The notes: generated by a model not told the origin, from the sequence alone. Shown: positions 17,649 to 27,414, numbered from the stretch's first letter. The stretch: 64,000 bases of DNA from JAIRNF01 sp031551125 (GCA_031551125.1 JAVBOB010000020.1:1-64000); one strand, 5' to 3'. Numbers and translations are program-made.

Positions 17649-18437
17649 TTAAAGCCATTCGGTGTTTAGCCCCTTAACTTCGGCTTGTTTGTACTTTTCC
17701 AGATTAAAAGAGTAAAGCGTTGGAGATTTGTAGGCTACCCCTTTAAGCCTTTCGTTTAGCTTATCAATATAGTCGTAAGAGAGCACTTTTCGCTCAAAAT
17801 TTCTACGGTTTAGAGGCTTTCCCAAAATAGTCTCATATAGCACACGTAGCTCGCTCATGGTAAACTTTTCCGGAAGCAGCTCTCGTCCAACAGGAATTAG
17901 CCCTAGCTGAAAGCGGATGGTTTCCATTGCTTTATGCATGATAGTGTTGTGGTCTGCATACTCAGGTAAGCCGGAATCAAAGTCTTTCCATTCAACTCTT
18001 TCGTTTTCACTTAAGGGGCTTATCTTAACCTTAGTGTAATCAACCAGTGCATAGTAGCCCATTGTTACAAAACGTCGGTTAAACCAGTGCTTATCGTCAA
18101 GCTTTATCCCATACAAGCTTTCAAACACATCTCGGGTATTTTTTCTGTCAATTCTACGGTTAGCATCTCCAAACAGATAAAATTGCCTCAAGAACACATT
18201 TTCTAGTCCGGTTAGCTCATATAGTATTCTATGTGCGGCGTTATTTACGTTCTCATCGTTAAGAACGAAGCTGCCGGGTAGCATCCAAAAATCAAATCCT
18301 TTATAGTTGGTGAGTAAAACTTTCAACGTTTTTTCATGAAATCCAAAAACAACACAATCTATTGAGAGTCCGGGATGAAAAATATTGGGATTTTGTATGA
18401 GCGAAGAAAGCCCGGATACTGGTTTACTTATGTCCAT
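17649..18437 (-). CDS. Nudix-domain transcriptional regulator (NrtR/AraR-like)
   Basis: A 262-residue protein: N-terminal Nudix fold (about 20-160) and a C-terminal winged-helix region with LRVLYETILGKPLNRRNFER, the layout of the NrtR/AraR regulators that sense sugars or ADP-ribose in Bacteroidota. The Nudix box is degenerate: where a hydrolase has REUXEEXGU this has RILYELTGL, so the catalytic Glu pair is missing. It is therefore probably a sensor, not an enzyme. Divergent from the AraC gene and upstream of the surface protein gene; the palindromes at 17332 and 17511 are candidate operators. Confidence 0.85.
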   Translation of the reverse strand: MDISKPVSGLSSLIQNPNIFHPGLSIDCVVFGFHEKTLKVLLTNYKGFDFWMLPGSFVLNDENVNNAAHRILYELTGLENVFLRQFYLFGDANRRIDRKNTRDVFESLYGIKLDDKHWFNRRFVTMGYYALVDYTKVKISPLSENERVEWKDFDSGLPEYADHNTIMHKAMETIRFQLGLIPVGRELLPEKFTMSELRVLYETILGKPLNRRNFERKVLSYDYIDKLNERLKGVAYKSPTLYSFNLEKYKQAEVKGLNTEWL

Positions 18438-18572
18438 TTTTATGGGGTTTTTACAAATAAGTCAGCTTACAACAACTCTGAAAATAGAGGGCAAGTTATA
18501 AAAAATAGCAAACACCAAGTGTGTTTTTTATTATTTGTAACGGTTATCAGCGAACTTTATTTTTGTTTTTAC

Positions 18573-18580
18573 TACTTTTG
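18573..18580 (+). promoter_or_regulatory. -7 promoter box TACTTTTG
   Basis: TAnnTTTG match 17 nt before the ATG of the AraC-family gene, inside the divergent spacer with the Nudix-type regulator. Confidence 0.5.
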
Positions 18581-18597
18581 GTAAAAAGGTAGGTGGC

Positions 18598-19467
18598 ATG
18601 GAAAAAAAAACATTACGGCTTTCCGTAGAAGATTTTTCCCATCAGGATGATGGGGCTGAGCTGCGAAATTTTATTGTAACGGAGGGCTATAAGTTTCCAT
18701 CAAGTTTTACCTACAACCAGCCAAATATACTGGATGGGGTGGCATTTTGTATTTGCATGAGCGGTAGTGCGAAAATAAAAATCAACTCCAAGATATGCTA
18801 TATAGACCCTACTACAATTCTTACCGTATTGCCCAACCATATTGTTGAACCGCTGGAGCGTTCAAATGATTTAGTTCTCAGAATGCTGGTTTTCTCACTG
18901 GACATGGTGTTTGACTTGCATTTACAAGTTGAGGCAATTCAAGCAATAGGGAGGACTCCATGTGTAAAAGTTTCCGAGCAGGATAAAAATATATTGCTCA
19001 ATATGCACCGCCTTATTATAAAGCTATACGACCAAAAAAATTACAGTCAAAGACAGACAATAGCAAAGAGTATGCTTTATACGCTCATACTTCAAATAGA
19101 GGCTATATACAATAGTGCCGACCCGCAACCCTTAACTGTTGGTTCGGCAAGGACGGAAGAGCTTACCGACCAGTTTTTGAAAATGCTGATTGTACACTAT
19201 AAACAGCAACGGTCTCCTTCTTTTTATGCGGATAAGCTATGCGTTAGCACAAAATATTTGTCCCAGATTGTAAAAAAGGTAACAGGCGAAACCGTTTTTG
19301 AATGGATAAATAAAATTGTAATTCTTGGAGCAAAGAATATGCTTAAAACTTCAGACTGTTCAGTACTTCAGGTTTCTGAGGTACTGAACTTCCCAAATCC
19401 TTCATTTTTCTGTCGTTTCTTTAAAAAGCACTCAGGAATGACTCCGTTGGAGTTTAAGAAAAGTTAG
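18598..19467 (+). CDS. AraC-family transcriptional regulator
   Basis: A 289-residue protein with an N-terminal cupin-like sensor (about 20-150) and a C-terminal double helix-turn-helix: FYADKLCVSTKYLSQIVKKV is the first HTH and VSEVLNFPNPSFFCRFFKKH the second, ending GMTPLEFKKS as typical of AraC. It converges with the efflux operon: the last 14 nt overlap the 3' end of the ABC permease gene at 19454. Position suggests it may control that operon, but the direct operator evidence is only the palindrome at 24418-24434. Confidence 0.93.
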   Translation: MEKKTLRLSVEDFSHQDDGAELRNFIVTEGYKFPSSFTYNQPNILDGVAFCICMSGSAKIKINSKICYIDPTTILTVLPNHIVEPLERSNDLVLRMLVFSLDMVFDLHLQVEAIQAIGRTPCVKVSEQDKNILLNMHRLIIKLYDQKNYSQRQTIAKSMLYTLILQIEAIYNSADPQPLTVGSARTEELTDQFLKMLIVHYKQQRSPSFYADKLCVSTKYLSQIVKKVTGETVFEWINKIVILGAKNMLKTSDCSVLQVSEVLNFPNPSFFCRFFKKHSGMTPLEFKKS

Positions 19468-20674
19468 TGGTGACTACACGTATAGCCCTCTTTTCTCTAA
19501 CGCGAAAAGTGTAGTTCTGCAACCACCACTTATACATAAGCGTGGCACCTACCCAATATACACATGTTTGCACCCATAGCGCCGTAAGCTCTTTCCTTAC
19601 ACCCGATATATCAGCCCCCATTGTGTTTATCTTTACAAACCCCTGAATACCTGGGGTTGATGGAAACAGGTATGCTATGCCTTTAAGCGCTCCGGGCATG
19701 GCGTTCCATGGCCACGAAATACCCGATAATAATATCAGCATAATGCTTGTTGCTGCAAATATCAGCATACCGAACTCTCGCTGCGAACAGAAGTAGGATA
19801 GCATAAGGCAGAAGAACGAACACGAAAGCAAAAATGGGAGTAAGAAAACAACCAATGTAAACGGATTGCCGATTTGTGGCAAATTAAACAGGTAGGGGAT
19901 AATCCTTAACACCCAAATGCAAATAATTGGATATAAGCTAAAATAGCATAGCGCTTTGCCAAGCGTAATTGTTAGCGAACCAATTTTCTTCCCCTGTCGT
20001 GCGCGTGATACGATGGTGAAATTTTTGCGATCGACATGCGTCCCGGTAAGTGTAGCAACACCCAGCAACATGGTTTGCTGTAGAATGAGTATTAAAATGG
20101 CGGGTATAAAAAATCCGGCAAATCCGTTTGGTGCGTTATAAAATGATACCCATTCGTTTTGTACGAACTGCATTGATGCCTCATCTTCCTTTTGGCTTTT
20201 GTAGCCCATTTCGCCCACACGTATATCAGCACCCATTTTAAGTGATGCTTCGGTTGTGGCTAGCAACATGGCTTTGTAGTGGAGTATGCCGCTCATATCG
20301 GCAAAAACTTTTACCTGCGTTTGTTGTCCGGTATTTATATTCTTTGAAAAGCCGGAAGGAATATGCAGTATGCCGTATGCTTCTTTGCGGTACAACGCCT
20401 CTTGCGCTTGCGATATATCTGTTGCATGCCCTATAATAGAAACATCGTGTGATGCATCTACATTACGAATAAACTCTCGGCTTAGTGAAGAGTGAGAGTC
20501 ATCCACAACAACCATTCTCACCTCGGTTACTACCTCCTTGTTATATACAAAGCTGTACAGCAACGGATAAAATGCCGGAACAATGAAAAACATAAGTATT
20601 AGCGCAGGGTCTTTCAGCACTACTTTCAGCTCGTTTTTCCAAACGTAAAATATATCTATTGCCTTCTTCTTCAT
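19454..20674 (-). CDS. ABC-2 type transporter permease
   Basis: A 406-residue ABC-2 membrane protein (YhiH/YbhR type): one N-terminal TM segment (LILMFFIVPAFYPLLYSFVY), a large periplasmic domain with DDSHSSLSREFIR and a C-terminal block of about five TM segments including ILLSGISWPWNAMPGALK. It is the last gene of the TolC-HlyD-permease-permease operon, 9 nt after the previous gene. Such permease pairs export drugs or envelope compounds with an ATPase; none is encoded here. Confidence 0.9.
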   Translation of the reverse strand: MKKKAIDIFYVWKNELKVVLKDPALILMFFIVPAFYPLLYSFVYNKEVVTEVRMVVVDDSHSSLSREFIRNVDASHDVSIIGHATDISQAQEALYRKEAYGILHIPSGFSKNINTGQQTQVKVFADMSGILHYKAMLLATTEASLKMGADIRVGEMGYKSQKEDEASMQFVQNEWVSFYNAPNGFAGFFIPAILILILQQTMLLGVATLTGTHVDRKNFTIVSRARQGKKIGSLTITLGKALCYFSLYPIICIWVLRIIPYLFNLPQIGNPFTLVVFLLPFLLSCSFFCLMLSYFCSQREFGMLIFAATSIMLILLSGISWPWNAMPGALKGIAYLFPSTPGIQGFVKINTMGADISGVRKELTALWVQTCVYWVGATLMYKWWLQNYTFRVREKRAIRVVTTNFS

Positions 20675-20683
20675 GGTTCGTAG

Positions 20684-21853
20684 TTACATGGCATACGCGT
20701 CTTTTTCCAAAATATTTCTTACACGTCCGAGCAAAAGCATGGAGATAAAAACAAATACAAGCAATGCCGCATAGTGGTATGTCGAGTATCCTAACGGTAT
20801 TCCGTTCAACGCTTGGTCAACATAGCTCAGAAAGAAGTGGCGAAGCGGAAGCAGGTAACCCCACGCTTGTAGAGCACCATACATACCTGTAGCCGGAAAT
20901 GAGAATCCGCTCAGGGGAATGGATAGTACGCCAAGCAGACATGCTACGCTGAGCGAAAAGCGGTAGTTACGGAAAACAGCAAATATGATAATTGCTAACC
21001 CTTGTGAAGCGATAATAAGCAACAGGTAGTTCAGAAACATTGGTAGGAAGCCTCCTTTAAGCGGAAACCCGTTGAACTTATATAGTATAGACATAAACAT
21101 AAGCGCAATGACGCTATACATTACCGTATAGGGTAGAAACTTTCCCAGTAACGTTTTCAGAGTAGAGCCGCCTGATGAACTAAACAGCTCTTCTCCCGTC
21201 CCCGATTTTATTTCGTAGCCAAGGCTGTATACGGTAAACATTAGTATAATCAGCTGTAATATACCCGGCAGTATCATGTTGTTAAGGTATATGGAGTAGT
21301 TTAATGAAGGGTTGTTGAGCGGGTAGCTATCAACGGATATAGGCTGTGCCATTTGCATTGATTGCTCCGATGGTTTGCCTTTTGCTGTATTTACCTTGAG
21401 TACAACCGATGCCGACGCTAGTGTTGATACCACCTTCAAGTCCTGAAATAGGAGCGAGCCGTTAACCAAGTAGGCGTTATTGGTATAGTAGCATAGCTTA
21501 GGTTGTTGGCCTGTTGAGGCGTTTTTTGCAAAACCTTCGGGTATGGTTAGTATGGCGTAAACATCGCCCTTTTCCATTAGCTGGCGGGCTTCGGTAAATG
21601 ATTCGCAATGGTATGCTATTTCTGTTTTTGGGAAAGCGTCCAATTGTCGAGCTAACGACCGTGATACGGAAGAGTTGTCATGATCTACTATGGCAATGGC
21701 TATTTTAGTGGGTAGTCCGCTACTCATCATGGAGATAAAGACAACGGCGGATAGCAACGAAATGGCAAATACCCCCCAAAGTATAACCTTTGAGCAAACA
21801 ATGTGCTTCCACTCGCGCATAAAGACCGCCTTAAATCCTTTCCCCCTTTCCAT
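20684..21853 (-). CDS. ABC-2 type transporter permease
   Basis: A 389-residue protein homologous in layout to the next gene: N-terminal TM segment, periplasmic domain with IVDHDNSSVSRSLARQLD, then a C-terminal TM block (GILQLIILMFTVYSLGYEI, SGFSFPATGMYGALQAWGY). The VDHDNSS and DDSHSS motifs of the two permeases correspond, so they likely form a heterodimer. It follows the HlyD-family gene by 4 nt, and the two are probably translationally coupled. Confidence 0.9.
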   Translation of the reverse strand: MERGKGFKAVFMREWKHIVCSKVILWGVFAISLLSAVVFISMMSSGLPTKIAIAIVDHDNSSVSRSLARQLDAFPKTEIAYHCESFTEARQLMEKGDVYAILTIPEGFAKNASTGQQPKLCYYTNNAYLVNGSLLFQDLKVVSTLASASVVLKVNTAKGKPSEQSMQMAQPISVDSYPLNNPSLNYSIYLNNMILPGILQLIILMFTVYSLGYEIKSGTGEELFSSSGGSTLKTLLGKFLPYTVMYSVIALMFMSILYKFNGFPLKGGFLPMFLNYLLLIIASQGLAIIIFAVFRNYRFSLSVACLLGVLSIPLSGFSFPATGMYGALQAWGYLLPLRHFFLSYVDQALNGIPLGYSTYHYAALLVFVFISMLLLGRVRNILEKDAYAM

Positions 21854-21857
21854 TTGG

Positions 21858-22841
21858 CTATCGTATAATCAATGACATGCCTGCAAGAATATCGTTGTCG
21901 CCATCAACAAACCTTGCTTTAACCTGAAACGTTTTACGATCGTAATCACCCAGCGTTTTGGTGGCTTTCCATACGGCATAAGTTCCGGCATCCTTCATTT
22001 GGTACACCTTCATTTGTAAATCTTTGTTGAGCGCCGGAACATATACGGTAATGGTTTCGCCAATTTTAAAACGTACCAACTTATCTTCGCGAATGTTGAA
22101 TACGCCCCACTTATCTGCTACGTTGGATATGTTCATAACGGGCGCTCCGGTGCCTACAAGTTCACCAAGGCTTACAAACTTCTCGCTCACCTGTCCGTCA
22201 ATAGGAGCAATCAGGTAGCTTTCCGCAACGTATGACTTTGTTTCTGCAACAGCCCCTTGCGCTCTTCTTAGCTGTGCTTGCGATGCCTGCTTATCTTCTG
22301 CCTGTGCGCCGTTCACGGCAAGGTCATACTGTGATTTTGCCGCCTTCTCTCTTGCCGCCGAGGCTTTGTAGTTAGCCTCGGCCTCATCTTTCTTTTGGGC
22401 AGTGGTTACGCCCTTTTCGAAGAGTCGCTGTACACGCTCGTATGATTTTTGGGCAATATCCAATCCGGCTACGGCTTGCTGCCATACTTCGTATGCGCTT
22501 TGTATTTGTTCGCTGCGAGCGCCCTGCAGCACTTTACGATTTATAGCGTCAGCCCCTTCTTCAGCTGCCGATGCCTGTGCCATTTTTGCCTCAATATCTG
22601 GTATGCTGAGAATGGCAAGCGTATCTCCGGCCTTTACCATATCCCCTTCTTCTACTAAGAATTTTGCGATGCGGCCGGGTACTTTGCTTGAGATACGAAC
22701 TTCCGTCATATCGGCTTCTCCCTGAATAGTATTGTCTTCTCTACCTAGGAAGAAGAAACCGTACAGGGCTACACCCACAATTATTACAGCAAAAGCTATG
22801 ATAGGAATTATGTTAGCTCCTGATTTGCTATTGGTACTCAT
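21858..22841 (-). CDS. HlyD-family membrane fusion protein
   Basis: A 327-residue adaptor with one N-terminal TM segment (IIPIIAFAVIIVGVALYGFF), a lipoyl-like half-motif (AKFLVEEGDMVKAGDTLAIL), a long alpha-hairpin rich in Ala, Gln and Glu (about 90-200), the returning lipoyl half (IAPIDGQVSEKFVSLGELVG) and a beta-barrel domain. It bridges the inner-membrane permeases and the TolC protein encoded upstream. It resembles YbhG/EmrA adaptors. Confidence 0.93.
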   Translation of the reverse strand: MSTNSKSGANIIPIIAFAVIIVGVALYGFFFLGREDNTIQGEADMTEVRISSKVPGRIAKFLVEEGDMVKAGDTLAILSIPDIEAKMAQASAAEEGADAINRKVLQGARSEQIQSAYEVWQQAVAGLDIAQKSYERVQRLFEKGVTTAQKKDEAEANYKASAAREKAAKSQYDLAVNGAQAEDKQASQAQLRRAQGAVAETKSYVAESYLIAPIDGQVSEKFVSLGELVGTGAPVMNISNVADKWGVFNIREDKLVRFKIGETITVYVPALNKDLQMKVYQMKDAGTYAVWKATKTLGDYDRKTFQVKARFVDGDNDILAGMSLIIR

Positions 22842-22894
22842 TGTTATTGTGTTTTTAGATTTTTCGACTCATAGGTTAGACCAGTAATTTATCT

Positions 22895-23001
22895 TGTCAT
22901 TGCGAGCCCTCGCTTTTTGAGGGTGAAGCAATCTCTTTAATTCGAGAGATTGGTTGGCTTTGCCTCCCTTCGGGTCGGCAAAAAAGCGCCTCGCAATGAC
23001 G
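22895..23001. repeat. GTCATTGCGAG repetitive extragenic element
   Basis: Inverted-repeat element starting GTCATTGCGAGCCCTCGC and ending CTCGCAATGAC, containing GAAGCAATCTC and CCTTCGGGTC. The same family occurs at 28341-28427, with partial copies at 24569-24617 and near 49548-49575. It sits between the TolC and HlyD genes inside the operon. Confidence 0.8.
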
Positions 23002-23009
23002 GAAGTTAT

Positions 23010-24404
23010 TTATTCTTTTAACGACCGCCCCAGCGCTTTATTCAAGTACAGCTTGCAAAGCCGTTGGTCAATCCGAGCATCAATCATTTCAGCATGTGAT
23101 GAAATCCATGCAGCATGGGCAGCCAACACATCCGATGCGGGAATAACTCCCTCTTCGAATCCGGCATTAGCGTATCGTAAATTCTCGTTTGCACGTTCGG
23201 TATTCTTTGTTGCTGCAACCATTTTCTTATTTGCCTCTGCCAACTTATAGCTAGATTGGTTGATTTGTAACCTTACTTTCTCTTTTGTATCATCAAGCTC
23301 ATATTGGGCTTTGCGGGTTTGGGCTTTTGCCGCGTTATGGTTGGCTGAGCTGGAGAAAAAATTTAGGGGGATGGATAACGATACCCCTATATCCCACATA
23401 CCTCCCAGCTTATGCTGTATCCCATCATTCATATTGGGATTTATCCAGCTGTAGCCTGTTGTTACGCCGAGGGTTGGCAGGTATTCTGCAAAGGCTATTT
23501 TTTGTTGCTGCTCGGCAATTTTAACGGCCAAGCCAAGACTCTTTATTTCAGACCGTTGTTCTATAACCTGCTCAACATCAAATACTTCGGAGCTGTTGCT
23601 CGTATTGGCTGAAAGTTCAATATTCTCATCGACAACAGAAATATTATCAGCTATTTCGATACCGCAAAGTTGGCATAATAGCATTTTTGATAGGCTAAGA
23701 CCGTTTTCAACCTTGGTAAGGCTTAGCTCAGCCTCGTTCAGCTTCACATCTACCGATAATTTATCGGCCTTGGTAGCCATACCCTCTTCAACCAAATGCT
23801 CCATGTCCGAGCATAGCTTCGTAAGCAAGTCAACGTAGGCTTGCGCCAGCTTCTTTTTGCTCGATAGTGAAACGATTTGCCAGTATGCCTCATCGGTTTC
23901 AACAATTACATCGGCCGTTTTGGTTTCCTTCATGGCTGATGCCAAATCAAGGGCGTATGCCCGTAAATCGTTGTAGGCAATAATTTTTCCTCCGGCAAAT
24001 ATGGGTTGCGTAAGGTTAACTCCCATTAGCCAGTTATTAGCAATATCAATCTCTCCGGCCTTGTGTATAGCATCTCTCAGCTGGTCGGGAATAGGAATAG
24101 TTTGTCCGCCAAGTGCGGCAGGCAGGCTTATTGATGTGGGGATAGCACCATCTGATACCAGATACAGGTTGTTCCCGAAGTGAAGGTAGGTAGCCGATGC
24201 GGAAACCTTTGGAAAAAATTTTGATAGCGCTTCCTTTTTCATGTAGTGTGCCGCCCGTTCCTGTTCGGTTGCTGCTTTGAGCGCTTTATTGTTACCCAGC
24301 GCCAGCTGCCGGCATTGTTCCAGCGTAAGTGGTTGTTGGGCTTCTGCGATTGCTGCTGTAACAGCAAATAGAAGTATTAGCGGCAGTATTTTTTCTCGTA
24401 ACAT
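23010..24404 (-). CDS. TolC-family outer membrane efflux protein
   Basis: A 464-residue protein when started at ATG 24404, which directly precedes a signal peptide (LPLILLFAVTAAIAEAQ). The longer frame to 24515 adds 37 residues that would bury the signal, so I reject it. Two repeated helical units with LEQCRQLALGNNKALKAA and YANAGFEEGVIPASDVLAAH show the TolC duplication. It forms the outer-membrane channel for the HlyD/ABC-2 exporter encoded by the next three genes. Confidence 0.93.
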   Translation of the reverse strand: MLREKILPLILLFAVTAAIAEAQQPLTLEQCRQLALGNNKALKAATEQERAAHYMKKEALSKFFPKVSASATYLHFGNNLYLVSDGAIPTSISLPAALGGQTIPIPDQLRDAIHKAGEIDIANNWLMGVNLTQPIFAGGKIIAYNDLRAYALDLASAMKETKTADVIVETDEAYWQIVSLSSKKKLAQAYVDLLTKLCSDMEHLVEEGMATKADKLSVDVKLNEAELSLTKVENGLSLSKMLLCQLCGIEIADNISVVDENIELSANTSNSSEVFDVEQVIEQRSEIKSLGLAVKIAEQQQKIAFAEYLPTLGVTTGYSWINPNMNDGIQHKLGGMWDIGVSLSIPLNFFSSSANHNAAKAQTRKAQYELDDTKEKVRLQINQSSYKLAEANKKMVAATKNTERANENLRYANAGFEEGVIPASDVLAAHAAWISSHAEMIDARIDQRLCKLYLNKALGRSLKE

Positions 24405-24417
24405 GACGAATATTGTT

Positions 24418-24434
24418 TTCTCAGATTCTGAGAA
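24418..24434. promoter_or_regulatory. Candidate operator palindrome of the efflux operon
   Basis: A perfect 17-nt palindrome TTCTCAGA T TCTGAGAA, 13 nt upstream of the TolC start codon and adjacent to a weak -7 box (ATATTTG, minus strand). Its position suits a repressor site. Confidence 0.45.
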
Positions 24435-24568
24435 CAAATATCCGTTATGTAAACGATTACATAATGACCTTATTACTGGATAAAATGTCCTAATGTGCAG
24501 GTAGTGTGTGTACATTAGGGTTTATAATATTATAAGCCTAAATGGGAGAGGAGAGAGAAACAATCCCT

Positions 24569-24617
24569 ATTACAAGCGAAGCAATCTGTTCAATAGGCAG
24601 ATTGCTTCGCTTGTAAT
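24569..24617 (-). terminator. Hairpin derived from the repeat family, probable valS terminator
   Basis: A perfect 20-bp stem from ATTACAAGCGAAGCAATCTG and its complement, with a 9-nt loop, lies 18 nt past the valS stop. It shares AGCGAAGCAATCTG with the GTCATTGCGAG elements. The T-run is weak, so termination is inferred from position. Confidence 0.6.
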
Positions 24618-24635
24618 AAAAGTATTTTGAAAAAT

Positions 24636-27275
24636 CTATTTGGCTAACTCTGCAATGCGGGCTTCCAGCGTGTTGATTTTCGCTTCGGCGTCGGCTTGTT
24701 TTTTACGTTCAGCTACAACTACCTGTTCGGGTGCGCCTGCCACAAACTTTTCATTGCTTAGCTTCTTTTGCACCGATACTAAAAAACCCTTGAAGTAATC
24801 CAGCTCTTCATTCAGCTTCTTCAGCTCCTCTTCAACGTTAAGCATATCGCCCAGCGGAATATGGTATTCTGTTGTACCAACAAGGAATGAAGAGACGTTA
24901 GCAGGCTTATCGCTGCTCACCGTAAGTTTTGAAAGGTTGCCCATCTTCATCAGCATGCTGTCCATCCATGTTTCATGCTGCCCGTTGATAAATAGCTCCA
25001 GCGATTCTTTCTGTGCAATATTTCTTTCCTTACGCACGTTACGTACTCCGGTAACCAACTCCTTCATACGTTCGCCGTTTTCCAACAGCTCTTCGCTATA
25101 CTTTTCGGGGCGTGGCATGCGGGTTACCATTATGCTTTCACCTTCTTTACGTTCGGACAGGAAGTGCCAAAGTTCTTCGGTAATAAACGGCATAAAGGGA
25201 TGCAGTAACCTCAACAGCTCATCAAACAGGATAAGCGTTGCACGATAGGTTTCGCCATCAATAGCCTCTCCGAAGGGTGGCTTAATCAGTTCCAAATACC
25301 ATGACGAAAATTCATCCCAGAACAGCTTGTAAACTTTCATCAACGCTTCAGACAAGCGGTACTTATCAAAGTCATCGTTTAGCTCTACAATTGTTTTATC
25401 AAGCATGGCAGAGAACCACTCAACCGACTTTTTCGCATAGTCAGGTTGAGGCTTCTTCTCATCTACCGTCCATGATTGTACGAGGCGGAAGGCATTCCAA
25501 ATTTTATTGTTGAAGTTGCGGCCTTGCTCGCAAAGTGATTCATCAAACAAAATATCGTTTCCGGCAGGCGATGCCAGCAACATACCCATGCGTACACCGT
25601 CAGCGCTATACCTTCCAATCAGCTCAATCGGGTCGGGAGAGTTACCCAACGATTTAGACATCTTACGCCCTTGCTTATCGCGTACAATACCTGTAAGGTA
25701 AACGCTACGGAAGGGATAACCTCCTGCCCACTCGTATCCGGCAATAATCATACGTGCTACCCAGAAGAATAAGATTTCGGGAGCCGTAACCAAATCGGCA
25801 GTGGGATAGTAGTACATAAAATCGTTGTTCGGGTCGGCCTCTTCCGAGCCTGCCAGCTTCGGATCGAATACTGATATAGGCCACAGCCATGAGGAGAACC
25901 AGGTATCCAAACAATCTTCATCCTGACGAAGGTCACCTAGCTGAAGATCGGAGTTACCATCCTTTTCGCGCGCTAAACGTAAAGCATCTTGCTCGTTTTC
26001 GGCAACAACAAAACCACCGTCAGGTAAGTACCATGCGGGTATGCGATGTCCCCACCAAAGCTGGCGAGAAATACACCAGTCTTTTACGTTTTCCATCCAG
26101 TGGCGGTAGGTGTTCTTAAACTTAGAAGGGTACAGCATTACCTCATCATCCATTACCGCTTCAAGTGCAGGCTGTGACAGCTCTTTCATGCTTACAAACC
26201 ACTGCATGGAGAGCTTAGGCTCAATTACCGCATTGGTACGTTCAGAGTAGCCTACCTTGTTGGTATAATCTTCAACCTTCTCAAGTAGTCCCGCTTTATG
26301 CAGGTCTTCCTCAATCTGCTTACGTACTGCAAAGCGATCCATACCTACGTATAGCTGCGCTTTTTCGTTCAGGGTACCATCATCGTTAAAAATATCTATT
26401 ACCTCCAAGTTGTACTTATCACCCAATACGTAGTCGTTCACATCATGGGCAGGCGTTATTTTCAGCGCGCCTGTACCGAACTCCATATCCACGTATTCGT
26501 CCATAATTACAGGTACGGGACGGTTAATGAGAGGAACAATTACGCGCTTCCCTTTCAAGTGGCTATAGCGAGGGTCGTTAGGGTTAACGCATACTGCCGT
26601 ATCGCCAAGAATGGTTTCCGGACGAGTTGTTGCTACCAGCACATATCCATCTTCACCTTCAAACTTATAGCGTAAGTAGTATAGCTTGCTTTGTACTTCC
26701 TTGTATATTACCTCCTCATCGGAAATGGCGGTTTTGGCCTGCGGGTCCCAGTTAACCATGCGCACACCGCGATATATCAACTCCTTATTGTAAAGATCGA
26801 CAAATACACGAATTACACTTTCGGAGTAATCCTCGTCCATTGTAAAATGCACACGGTCCCAATCACATGAGGCTCCGAGCTTCTTAAGCTGTTCAAGAAT
26901 TATTCCTCCATGCTCTTCCTTCCACTCCCATGCGTACTTGAGAAACTCTTCGCGGGTAAGCGATTTCTTATCTATCCCTTTTTCTTTTAAACGGGCAACT
27001 ACCTTTGCTTCAGTTGCAATGGAAGCATGGTCGGTTCCCGGAACCCAGCAAGCGTTCTTACCCATCATACGGGCGCGGCGCACCAGCACATCCTGAATGG
27101 TATTGTTAAGCATGTGCCCCATGTGTAGCACGCCCGTTACGTTAGGCGGAGGAATAACCATAGCGTAAGCCTCGCGCTTATCGTCGGGCTCCGAATGGAA
27201 AAAGCCTTGCTCCATCCAATACTTATACCATTTGTCTTCAACCTCGGAGGGGTTGTACTTTGCGGGAATATCCAT
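24636..27275 (-). CDS. valS: Valyl-tRNA synthetase
   Basis: A 879-residue class I aminoacyl-tRNA synthetase that charges tRNA-Val. HIGH-type motif is PPPNVTGVLHMGHML (about 40-54) and the KMSKS loop is GRKMSKSLGNSPDPIE. The editing domain (TTRPETILGDTAV), the anticodon-binding helices and the C-terminal Val-RS coiled coil (about 800-879) are all present. I start at ATG 27275 (MDIPAKYNPSEVEDKWYKYW) because the ATG at 27311 falls inside the -7 box at 27309-27316. Confidence 0.97.
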   Translation of the reverse strand: MDIPAKYNPSEVEDKWYKYWMEQGFFHSEPDDKREAYAMVIPPPNVTGVLHMGHMLNNTIQDVLVRRARMMGKNACWVPGTDHASIATEAKVVARLKEKGIDKKSLTREEFLKYAWEWKEEHGGIILEQLKKLGASCDWDRVHFTMDEDYSESVIRVFVDLYNKELIYRGVRMVNWDPQAKTAISDEEVIYKEVQSKLYYLRYKFEGEDGYVLVATTRPETILGDTAVCVNPNDPRYSHLKGKRVIVPLINRPVPVIMDEYVDMEFGTGALKITPAHDVNDYVLGDKYNLEVIDIFNDDGTLNEKAQLYVGMDRFAVRKQIEEDLHKAGLLEKVEDYTNKVGYSERTNAVIEPKLSMQWFVSMKELSQPALEAVMDDEVMLYPSKFKNTYRHWMENVKDWCISRQLWWGHRIPAWYLPDGGFVVAENEQDALRLAREKDGNSDLQLGDLRQDEDCLDTWFSSWLWPISVFDPKLAGSEEADPNNDFMYYYPTADLVTAPEILFFWVARMIIAGYEWAGGYPFRSVYLTGIVRDKQGRKMSKSLGNSPDPIELIGRYSADGVRMGMLLASPAGNDILFDESLCEQGRNFNNKIWNAFRLVQSWTVDEKKPQPDYAKKSVEWFSAMLDKTIVELNDDFDKYRLSEALMKVYKLFWDEFSSWYLELIKPPFGEAIDGETYRATLILFDELLRLLHPFMPFITEELWHFLSERKEGESIMVTRMPRPEKYSEELLENGERMKELVTGVRNVRKERNIAQKESLELFINGQHETWMDSMLMKMGNLSKLTVSSDKPANVSSFLVGTTEYHIPLGDMLNVEEELKKLNEELDYFKGFLVSVQKKLSNEKFVAGAPEQVVVAERKKQADAEAKINTLEARIAELAK

Positions 27276-27308
27276 AGGTGGTTTTTTATACTTGTTGCTG
27301 TAAGTTTG

Positions 27309-27316
27309 CAAAGGTA
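27309..27316 (-). promoter_or_regulatory. -7 promoter box TACCTTTG of valS
   Basis: TAnnTTTG match on the minus strand, 33 nt before the chosen valS start. It decides between the two possible starts. Confidence 0.6.
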
Positions 27317-27414
27317 TAAAAAAGATGAAAATGAAATATGCGAATCAGTTTTCCTTTGTACTTTAGCCGCCGATTTTGTTTTGTTATTGGAATGCTACAA
27401 ATTTGATAAGATAA

